Positions 33,721 to 41,178 of a stretch of DNA of 64,000 bases are shown one piece after another (within the stretch, counting starts at the first letter, position 1; each line of letters opens with the position of its first letter). The notes under the pieces are model-generated. The model was not told the DNA's origin and did not search any database. It was given only the letters and a program-made list of their open reading frames with translations. Made by a program: the position numbers and the translations under genes. The DNA comes from Streptomyces sp. CHD11 (GTDB lineage: Bacteria > Actinomycetota > Actinomycetes > Streptomycetales > Streptomycetaceae). The stretch is from assembly GCF_018638295.1 (NCBI RefSeq), contig NZ_JABTTS010000026.1, positions 124,106 to 188,105 on the forward strand, given 5' to 3'.

Positions 33721-36700
33721 TCACAGGGGCATCGGTGCCATGTCGCATTCGATGCGGGCCCGCTGGAGGGCGGCGGCGAGCCACGGGTGGTCCGGGCGGA
33801 CCCGGCGGGTGAAGCCCTCCACCGCCTTGCGCTGGAGTTCCTCCGCCTCGGCGCCGCGGCCCAGGCCCCTCTTGTCGAGGGCGAGGTTCGCGGTCACCGC
33901 CAGGGTGAGGGGGTGGTCCTCGCCCGCGACCTCCGCGAGCAGCGGCAGGTTGGCCGAATCGATCGCGTGGGCCCGGTCGAAGTCGAGCTGCCCGTACGCC
34001 GTGTTGGCGCGGCCGATCGCCACCGTCAACGCGGTGATGTGGCGCTCTCCCAGTCCGTGGGTCAGCCGGTGCTGCACGTCCTCCTCCAGCTCATGGGCCG
34101 CGTCGTGGTCGCCCAGCGCCCGCCAGGTCGCGGCGAGGTTGGCCTTCGTCAGCAGCGTGTACGCGTGGTCGCCGCCGAGGCGCTGCTGGAACCGCCGTAC
34201 GGTCGACTCCGCGAGCTGACGGGAGCCCTCCGGGTCGCCGGCCAGGCGCAGGTCGACGGAGAGGTTGGCCGCCGTCGTCAGGGAGTCGAAGTGGTCGGAG
34301 CCGTACCGGGCGATGAAGCGCCTCAGCGTCTCCTCGGACAGCTTGGCCGCCTCCGCCTGCGCACCGTCACGGCGCCGGCACACCGCGAGGTTGCGGGCGA
34401 TGCGCAGGGTGAGGGGATGCTCCTCACCGAACGCCACACTGGCCCGGCGGTGGACGTCCTCCTGGAAGTCGCGCGCGCCCTTGTAGTCGCCGCTCTCGCG
34501 CATGTCGATCGCGAGGGCGTTGAGGGTGTTGAGGGTGAAGAAGCTGGCAGGCCCGAACAGCAGTTCACGCTGCTGGGCGTTCTCCTGGTCCAGCGGCAGC
34601 ACCTCGTGGAATCTGCCGCACAGCCGGAGGCCCACGCCCCAGGAGTGGGTGGCCCGCAGCGTCATCGGATCGTCGGGGCCGAACAGCGACCGGGCCAGCT
34701 CGGTGGCCTCCTCCGTGAGCTTCCGCGCCTCGTCGAAGCGCCCCTGGTAGCCGCGGGCGTCGGCCAGCTCGCACAGCGAGTCGATGACCTCCTCGGCGTC
34801 GGCGTCGATACGGCGCGACACCTCCAGCGCCTTCTCGGTGAGCGGGATCGACTCGGGCACCTGGCCGATCTGACGGAGCAGGAAGCCCAGGCTCTTCATG
34901 ATCCGGATGACATGGAAGTCCTCCTCGCCGGAGGCCGCGATCCAGGCACTCCAGGCCTGCCGCGCGAAGTCCGCCGCACCCTGGTGGTCACCCCAGGTGT
35001 AGAGGAACCAGACGGTGTCGAAGACCAGTTCACGCACATAGGTGTCGGTGCTGGTCACCGCCTGCGACGTCAGCACGTGCGGCAGCAGCGCCTGGTAGGC
35101 GCGCCACTCCAGGGACGAGCCGTACGGGCCGGGCTTGGCGGCCGACAGCAGCTGATGGGCGGCGGTCCGCATCGCCTCGCGCTCCCGCGCGCCCAGCTTG
35201 GCCAGGAGCACGGTCTGCAGCAGACGGTGCATCTGGAGCGTGTCGGACCGCGGGTCCACCCTGATCAGGGAGAACTGGCTCAGGTCCCGGATCGCGCGGT
35301 TCAGCTTGATCGACTCCCGCAGCAGCGGGTCGACCTCGGGCGTCACGTTCACTCCCCGGCTGCCGCGCAGCATCGACCTCGGGATGGGCTCCGGGGCCAT
35401 GCTGGCGCAGATGTCGAGCAGCTGGCGGGCGCCCGGGTTGTTCTCCTGGATGCGTCCCAGCGAGATGTCCCAGGCGGCCGCCACGGAGACCGGGTAGTCG
35501 GGGGCCGGATCGAGCTCCAGGATCTCCGGACTGCGCTGGTCGAGAAGATCGAGGTACTCGTCCACCAGCATCCCGGTGACGGCGCGCCAGGAACCGGCCT
35601 GCTCCACCGCCAGCGGCAGGTCACCGAGGGCCTCGGCGAGCCGGCCGGCGTCTTCCGCCGTGAGATCGGGGGAGCGCCGCTGGAGCAGCTCGATGGACTC
35701 CTCCCGGTCGAACACGTTCACCGGGAGCGGGGTGGCGACCCGTTCCCAGGCCCGGTTCCGGGAGGTGACGACGACCTTGCCGGGCCCGTTGGTCGGGAAG
35801 TACTGGCGCACCGCCTCGACGTCCTCCGCGTTGTCGAAGACGAGCAGCCAGTTGTCGTACGGCGCGCCCGAGCGCAGCGCCTCGAGCACCGCGGGCACGG
35901 CGGTGTTGGCGGCGGGCGCGCCCAAGGCCTCCTGCCCCGTCGGGGCGACGCCCAGCTGGGCCGCCAGCTGGGCCAGCGCGGCCAGGATCAGGCTCTCCCG
36001 TTCGGCGGGAATCCAGCAGATGACGCGATAGTCGTGCTGGTGGGTGTAGATGTACTCCAGCGCCAGCTGGGACTTGCCGACACCGCCCAGCCCGTGCAGC
36101 GCGTGCGGCAGCACGGCCGCCGTGTCCTGGGAACCCAATTGGTCCTCCACGGCCCTCAGCAGCGCCTGCCGGCCGACGAACGAGGTGTTCCGGAGGGGAA
36201 CGTTCACCAGAAGGGCGGGCGTAGCGGTCGTGGTGCTCTGCATGAGCGGCTCAGCCTCCGGGGCTTCGTCTGGTCGGGTGGCGTCGGTTACCGGGGTTGA
36301 CACGGGCTCTCCTGGGTCGTCGGGACCGTTCGACGGGGGCAGGCTTCCCGCTCCGCCGGACGATCCCCCATCAATAGCGCGGTTCACCTCGGAGGGGGTA
36401 ACTCCGGAGGAACCGGCGTGCACCCAGTCGGCGGTACCCGTCCCGGTGCCGCCGGTGAGACGGGGCTCGATCCGGCGGGCCCGCTCGGAGTACGGGCCCG
36501 ACAGCGCCCGCATCACCGCCAGCTCGCTGCGCGCCCAGCCGCGCTCGGTCGGGTCGGGCAAGGAGGCGCCCAGGGGGTCGCGCAGCGCGGCGCGCAGCGC
36601 GACCCCGCGCTCACCGGCCGCGGGCAGCTCTCCCACCAGGCTGACGGTCCGGGCGAGTTGACTGCGCGTGGTGGTGGCGAGCAGTTCCTCGCGTACTCCT

Positions 36701-38268
36701 TCGGCGAACTCGGGCCGGCCCTCGGCGCCGTTCTCCCAGTCGATCAGGCCGCCCATCAGGATCTCCGCCAGATGGTCCGGCCGGGTCTCGGGCATGGTGC
36801 GGTGTCGCAGCTGCTCGAAGAGGTCGAAGTCGAACGGCACGGCGGCGAGCTGGGCGGCGAGCTTGCGGGCGGCCGGGGTGGCGAGGGTGGAGAAGCGGCG
36901 GACGGCGGCCCTGGCGGCGCGCGGGAAGCGGGGGGCGCGCAGTCCGGGCGCGGGCGCACCCTTGACGAGGGTGCCGGCGAGCACGACCGGCAGGGCGCGG
37001 CGTACCCCCCGGTCCCCGGTCACCAGGACGGCCCAGGCCGCGATCGAGCCCGGTTTGAGTGAGAGCACGGGCACCGGTACCGATCCGTCACCTCCGTCCG
37101 GCAGCGGGCGCAGCGGGTCGGGGCCGCCGGGCGGGGGCCAGTGGGTGAGGGCGTCGTTGGCGGCGCCGAAACCGCCGGCCTCCAGTACGGCCTCGTACGG
37201 GTAGAGCGTGGAGCGGCGGCGCATATGGGGCGGCAGCAGGTGGACGAGGGCCGTGGGGCCCGAGTGGGCGAGCCGGCCGAGGAGTTCGTCGGCGGCGGGC
37301 GCGGCCCAGCCGTGGGCCAGCCCGTCGGTGACGACGAGGTGGACGCGGCTGCCGCCGCCGTCGAGGAGCTCGCCGATCCCGGAGGTGGCCCGCCCCGTGC
37401 CCCAGCGGAGTGTGGCGGGCCCGCTGCGCGGCAGGCTCACCCGGACGGTGCGCACCGTGCGGAAGGCCCCGCTGTGCTCGGCGGCCCTGGCGAGGCGGGT
37501 GACGGATTCCTGCCAGATCCGCAGCGTCGGGGCGTCGTCGACGACGAGGACCAGGTGGAAGGCCGCGGTGCGGGCCGGGCGCAGGAAGGGCATCCACATC
37601 CCGTCGACCACCCCCTGCTCCGCGGTGGTCTCCTCGTCGAGCTCCAGGGCGTCGCGGGAGGGGACGCGGCGGGACAGCAGGTGCAGGGCGCGCGCGTATT
37701 GCGCGGTGACCCGTCCGGGTCCGTAGTGCGACCGGTCGCCGGCGGGCAGCAGTGGTCGCCCGGCGTCCACGGCGAAGGGGCCCTCGATGCCGGCCAGGAG
37801 GTGCTCCGCGGATCCGCCGCTCGTCGGGGCCGCCGTGCGGGGCCGGGAGGGGACGGCGGAGGCCGGGCATACATCGGCGGAGGGCAGGGGTGAGGGCAGG
37901 GGTAAAGGCTCGACGGCGGTCGGGGGCTCGTCGGCCGCGGGCGTGTCCGGTCCTTCCCCGTCCGCCCTTACCGGCGTCGGCGAGGGTTCGGGGTGCCGGA
38001 CCGCCGGGGGTGACGCGGGATCGGGGACGGGGTCCGGGGGCGGCGCGCCGGCGGCCGGGCCGCCGTGGCGGTCCCAGTACGCGGCCAGCCAGACCGCGTC
38101 GGCGAGGTCCTGCCAGCGTGGCCCGGACCGGTCCGGGCCGTCCCTGGTCGTCGCTCCGTGCCCGTTCGCCCGGTGGGCGGACTCGGGGAACGCCGAAGGA
38201 GGCGACGACCCCGACACGGGGAACCCGTCGCCTGGCCCGGATGCGTGCTCCCTGGGATAGCCCTTCAT
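33721..38268 (-). CDS. fxsT: SAV_2336-domain/NB-ARC/TPR protein (FxSxx-COOH system TPR family)
   Basis: 1515 residues. About 1-150 are Pro-rich and disordered. About 155-560 match the SAV_2336-type N-terminal domain (AFHLVLVVDDAPTLRIWQESV, ALVHLLPPHMRRRSTLYPYE). An NB-ARC/STAND NTPase runs from about 690 to 950: NTSFVGRQALL, P-loop HGLGGVGKSQLALEY (about 728), Walker B LLVFDNAED (about 809), then VVTSRNRAW and LGDLPLAVEQAGSW. Tetratricopeptide repeats fill about 1130-1515 (HPLTLRIARNLAVCRRRDG and similar about 42-residue units). In STAND proteins the TPR senses a ligand and the NTPase oligomerises. The ATG abuts the stop of the AAA gene (TGAATG). Confidence 0.88.
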   Translation of the reverse strand: MKGYPREHASGPGDGFPVSGSSPPSAFPESAHRANGHGATTRDGPDRSGPRWQDLADAVWLAAYWDRHGGPAAGAPPPDPVPDPASPPAVRHPEPSPTPVRADGEGPDTPAADEPPTAVEPLPLPSPLPSADVCPASAVPSRPRTAAPTSGGSAEHLLAGIEGPFAVDAGRPLLPAGDRSHYGPGRVTAQYARALHLLSRRVPSRDALELDEETTAEQGVVDGMWMPFLRPARTAAFHLVLVVDDAPTLRIWQESVTRLARAAEHSGAFRTVRTVRVSLPRSGPATLRWGTGRATSGIGELLDGGGSRVHLVVTDGLAHGWAAPAADELLGRLAHSGPTALVHLLPPHMRRRSTLYPYEAVLEAGGFGAANDALTHWPPPGGPDPLRPLPDGGDGSVPVPVLSLKPGSIAAWAVLVTGDRGVRRALPVVLAGTLVKGAPAPGLRAPRFPRAARAAVRRFSTLATPAARKLAAQLAAVPFDFDLFEQLRHRTMPETRPDHLAEILMGGLIDWENGAEGRPEFAEGVREELLATTTRSQLARTVSLVGELPAAGERGVALRAALRDPLGASLPDPTERGWARSELAVMRALSGPYSERARRIEPRLTGGTGTGTADWVHAGSSGVTPSEVNRAIDGGSSGGAGSLPPSNGPDDPGEPVSTPVTDATRPDEAPEAEPLMQSTTTATPALLVNVPLRNTSFVGRQALLRAVEDQLGSQDTAAVLPHALHGLGGVGKSQLALEYIYTHQHDYRVICWIPAERESLILAALAQLAAQLGVAPTGQEALGAPAANTAVPAVLEALRSGAPYDNWLLVFDNAEDVEAVRQYFPTNGPGKVVVTSRNRAWERVATPLPVNVFDREESIELLQRRSPDLTAEDAGRLAEALGDLPLAVEQAGSWRAVTGMLVDEYLDLLDQRSPEILELDPAPDYPVSVAAAWDISLGRIQENNPGARQLLDICASMAPEPIPRSMLRGSRGVNVTPEVDPLLRESIKLNRAIRDLSQFSLIRVDPRSDTLQMHRLLQTVLLAKLGAREREAMRTAAHQLLSAAKPGPYGSSLEWRAYQALLPHVLTSQAVTSTDTYVRELVFDTVWFLYTWGDHQGAADFARQAWSAWIAASGEEDFHVIRIMKSLGFLLRQIGQVPESIPLTEKALEVSRRIDADAEEVIDSLCELADARGYQGRFDEARKLTEEATELARSLFGPDDPMTLRATHSWGVGLRLCGRFHEVLPLDQENAQQRELLFGPASFFTLNTLNALAIDMRESGDYKGARDFQEDVHRRASVAFGEEHPLTLRIARNLAVCRRRDGAQAEAAKLSEETLRRFIARYGSDHFDSLTTAANLSVDLRLAGDPEGSRQLAESTVRRFQQRLGGDHAYTLLTKANLAATWRALGDHDAAHELEEDVQHRLTHGLGERHITALTVAIGRANTAYGQLDFDRAHAIDSANLPLLAEVAGEDHPLTLAVTANLALDKRGLGRGAEAEELQRKAVEGFTRRVRPDHPWLAAALQRARIECDMAPMPL

Positions 38269-39345
38269 TCAGCGGCCCTTCGCGAGGTCGCGCAGGAGCA
38301 TTTCGACGAGCTTACGCCCGTCCCCATCCGCCTGGAAACCACCCGCCGTAGTCATCTGGACAGCATTGAGCAACTGGTCGAGCGAGTGGGTGCCGCCCGC
38401 CTCGACCCGCTGGACGAACAGGTCCACCAGGTCTTCGGTGCCCTGGGGCCGGGTGCCGAGGTGCCCCTCCACCATCGCCAGAAGCTGCTCTCGCGTGGGC
38501 GTACGCATCTCCAGCGGCAGACACCGCCGGCGAAAAGCGGCCGGAAACTCACGCTCTCCGTTACTGGTGATCACCACGACCGGGAACTCCCGGCACTCGA
38601 CCCGGCCACCCAGCACGTCCGCCCGGCTCCCGGGGTCACTGGTGTGGACGCGGGCCGAGTCCGCGGCGTCACGCACCAGTTCCGGGACCTCATAGCTTCC
38701 ATTCTCCAGGACGTGCAGCAGATCGTTGGGCAGGTCGATGTCGCTCTTGTCGAGCTCGTCGACAAGAAGCACCCGGGGTCGATCGTAGGGCAGCAGAGCC
38801 GTGCCGAGTGGCCCGAGAGTGACGAAGTCACCCAGCTGCGGCGGAAGTTGACGCGTACTTGACTCGTCGGCGTCGTCCACCGGTGCCTCCGGACCGTCGC
38901 CGCCCGCGGTCCCCAGTCCCGCGCGCCAGGCGGCGATGGCCTGCGCCCTGCCCATGGCGTCATGGGCGTACAGGCCGTCCCGCAGGGTGGTGCGGCTGAC
39001 GATGTTCCATTCGAGTACCCGGCCGAGGCCGAGTTCCCTCGAGATCAGATAGGCGAGGGTGGACTTGCCGACCCCGGGCGGTCCGGTGATCAGCAGCGGC
39101 CGGCGCAGCAGCAGGGCGGCGTTGACGACGTGGATCTCCTCCTCGCCCAGCTGCGGCGCGACGTCGCCGGGGCCGAGGCGGCGCACGGCCGCCTGGGTGT
39201 CGGCGCCGGGCACCGGGCGGGGCGGGGCGCCACGGAACAGCCGCCATGGCGGAGCCTGCGGCAGCGCCGGCGGCACCGCCGGTACCCGGCCCGTGCCGTG
39301 GAACACCCGCCAGCCGCCTGGGGCCGACTGCTCCTGAGCCGTCAT
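38269..39345 (-). CDS. MoxR-type AAA+ ATPase of a VMAP ternary system
   Basis: 358 residues. Walker A is LLITGPPGVGKSTL (88-96 core) and Walker B is RVLLVDELDKSDID (about 192-203). An ENGSYEVPELV loop follows, then sensor 1 VVVITSNGEREFPAAFRRRCLPLEM with the arginine finger. A short N-terminal part (WRVFHGTG...PPWRLFRGAP) precedes the ATPase. It lies between the VMAP-C protein (ATGA overlap) and the NB-ARC/TPR protein (no gap). MoxR-type ATPases remodel partner proteins. Here the partners are most likely the two co-translated products. Confidence 0.88.
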   Translation of the reverse strand: MTAQEQSAPGGWRVFHGTGRVPAVPPALPQAPPWRLFRGAPPRPVPGADTQAAVRRLGPGDVAPQLGEEEIHVVNAALLLRRPLLITGPPGVGKSTLAYLISRELGLGRVLEWNIVSRTTLRDGLYAHDAMGRAQAIAAWRAGLGTAGGDGPEAPVDDADESSTRQLPPQLGDFVTLGPLGTALLPYDRPRVLLVDELDKSDIDLPNDLLHVLENGSYEVPELVRDAADSARVHTSDPGSRADVLGGRVECREFPVVVITSNGEREFPAAFRRRCLPLEMRTPTREQLLAMVEGHLGTRPQGTEDLVDLFVQRVEAGGTHSLDQLLNAVQMTTAGGFQADGDGRKLVEMLLRDLAKGR

Positions 39346-40895
39346 GCCGGTGCCTCCTCGCTGGCGAGATCGCCGGGGTCGGTGGGCTGGAAATCGATGG
39401 GCCGGGTGGGATCGTCCCAGAAGAAGCCGATATGCCTGCCGAGCAGCTCACCCGGCCCCTGGCCGTCGCTCTCGGCGTTCCTGCGCAGCAGGTGGACGGC
39501 CGTCGGGATACGGGCCGGAGTCTGGGCGGCGGCGAACAACGCGGTCACCACCTCCCGTCGCTCCTCGACGAAGACTCCTCTGCGGTCCCATATCGCGAGC
39601 CCTATCCCCTCGGCGATGGCGGCCTTGAGCGCCGCCAGTGCCCCGGTGCCGCTGGGGGCGTCCAGCACCACCGCCGTATGTCTTGATTCCCCGGCGAGCC
39701 CCGCCTGCCACGCCCCGGGATGCCGGCCGTCCGGTTCGCGCCAGTCGTGCACGGTGACGCCCTGCTCCCCCAGGGTGCGCCAGCGCTCCCGCCACTGGTC
39801 GCGGATCACGGTGTCGTCCGAGTACATCCGTTCCAGACTGCGCAGGTGGACGCCGTACTTGAGACTGAGCGGCAGCGGCTGGCCATCGCCGATCCGGTGC
39901 GTCAGCCCGGCCACATCGTGGTTGAGCAGGTCGTAGGGGAGCAGGAACTCGATGTACGGCGGCGGGGGCCGGCGCCCTCCGGTGTCCGGCTCGCGCGGCG
40001 CCGTCCAGAGCCGGGTGCCCTGCCTCAGCGCCCGTTCGACGGCGGTACCGAGGTCGTCCAGCGTCGTGCAGGCGGGTTCACCCGGCTGGGGGTTCCAGTA
40101 TCCGGGCACGGTGTTGAGCCAGGGGCGTACGACGATGTCCCGGGTGCCGTCGCGCGCCGGTTCGACGGCGATGACGAGGCAGCAGGGTATGTCCGGGTCG
40201 CCCGGCGCGGCAGGGGCGGTCCGCCGGCGTCTTTCCAGCTGTTCGGCCAGGCCGGACCGGCGGGCCCAGTCGCCGGCCCAGCCGCTCAGGGCGTCGCGGT
40301 GGGCGGGGGTGGCGGCCAGGCGTGCGGCGTGGTCGACCAGGAGCACGGCGGGCGGCAGTCCGTCCAGTTGCGCGGTCCGGGCGAGAACGTGCGAGAAGAG
40401 CTGATCGGGGGTCAGCCCGGTGGGCAGGTCGCGCCCGTTGAGTTCCTCCACGAGCGCGTCGCGCAGCCGGGTGGCGGGTAAGTCGCCCCGGGCCAGGACG
40501 GCGCGGGCACCGAGCTCGTCCTCGCGGGAGATCACGGGGCCGGCCAGAAGGTCGGAGCCCGCCGTGTCCGGTGCCCGGCCGAGCAGTCCGTCGAGCAGCC
40601 GGTCCAGCTCGTCGCCCGCCAGGTCTCCCTCGAGGATCCGCACCACTTCGACCAGTACGCTCTCGCCGCCCGCCGTGTTCAGTGCCGCACGTACGAGCAG
40701 GACGACGTCCTCGCGTAATTTGACGCCCCGCAGGTCGACCTGACCGCCCAGCAGGTCGCCCAGCACCACGGCGAAGTGCAGCCGGCTCTGCGCGTCCTCC
40801 ATGCAGCCGAGGTCGCACAGGGCGTTGGTCAGCCCCAGCAGCACCCGGCTGCCCCGCGCGCGCTCGGGTTCACCGAGCCCCGTGTCCGTTGTCAC
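39342..40895 (-). CDS. EAD2/VMAP-C domain protein (vWA-MoxR-associated protein)
   Basis: 517 residues from GTG 40895 with AGGGGGA 8 nt upstream. Residues about 17-100 (VLLGLTNALCDLGCMEDAQSRLHFAVVLGDLL...) form a helical effector-associated domain of the EAD2 type. About 215-510 match the VMAP C-terminal domain (CLVIAVEPA, PPPPYIEFLLPYDLLNHDV, YGVHLRSLERMYSDDTVI, FFWDDPTRPIDF). In the proposed VMAP ternary conflict systems this protein bridges a MoxR ATPase and an effector through EAD-EAD contacts. It is first in the operon, and its stop overlaps the ATPase start. No trypsin, caspase or TIR effector with a matching EAD is in the window. Confidence 0.8.
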   Translation of the reverse strand: MTTDTGLGEPERARGSRVLLGLTNALCDLGCMEDAQSRLHFAVVLGDLLGGQVDLRGVKLREDVVLLVRAALNTAGGESVLVEVVRILEGDLAGDELDRLLDGLLGRAPDTAGSDLLAGPVISREDELGARAVLARGDLPATRLRDALVEELNGRDLPTGLTPDQLFSHVLARTAQLDGLPPAVLLVDHAARLAATPAHRDALSGWAGDWARRSGLAEQLERRRRTAPAAPGDPDIPCCLVIAVEPARDGTRDIVVRPWLNTVPGYWNPQPGEPACTTLDDLGTAVERALRQGTRLWTAPREPDTGGRRPPPPYIEFLLPYDLLNHDVAGLTHRIGDGQPLPLSLKYGVHLRSLERMYSDDTVIRDQWRERWRTLGEQGVTVHDWREPDGRHPGAWQAGLAGESRHTAVVLDAPSGTGALAALKAAIAEGIGLAIWDRRGVFVEERREVVTALFAAAQTPARIPTAVHLLRRNAESDGQGPGELLGRHIGFFWDDPTRPIDFQPTDPGDLASEEAPA

Positions 40896-40924
40896 CGACT
40901 TTCCCCCTGAGCCGGTTCGTCTGC

Positions 40925-40962
40925 CTGACCGGTCAGCGAAGTTAGCACGGCTACCAGCGGTT
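40925..40962 (-). promoter_or_regulatory. Promoter and 12-bp palindrome upstream of the VMAP operon
   Basis: On the minus strand, a GGTTAA element, about 16 bp and TAACTT (40939-40944) suggest a promoter. The perfect palindrome CTGACCGGTCAG (40925-40936) sits at the expected transcription start, 30 bp before the GTG. It may be an operator for the operon. The remainder of the 283-bp gap up to 41178 shows only the pnkp terminator. Confidence 0.5.
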
Positions 40963-41138
40963 AACCAGGGACGAATGAGACCGCCGCCCCACCCCACGGT
41001 GAGGATCACTCGCACGGGTGACGTCGCTGGCTGGGATCGTTCGCACCCGCGATCCGGACCACCGCGCCGCCACACCGGGAGCCGGCGCCGGCACACCGCC
41101 GCCCCTTCCCGGTCGCCGCGACGACCGTCCGGGCGTCG

Positions 41139-41176
41139 GCCCCCGCGCGGGAACGCGGGAGCCGGCGCGCGGGGGC
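41139..41176 (-). terminator. Terminator after pnkp
   Basis: GCCCCCGCGC (41139-41148) pairs exactly with 41167-41176. The hairpin starts 3 bp after the pnkp stop (41179, minus strand). Confidence 0.6.
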
Positions 41177-41178
41177 GG

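Noticed and set aside
32617..36300. 1227-codon plus-strand frame overlapping the antiporter and NB-ARC/TPR genes
   Set aside because: Composed of two shadow stretches; no recognisable domain, and it conflicts with two clear genes.
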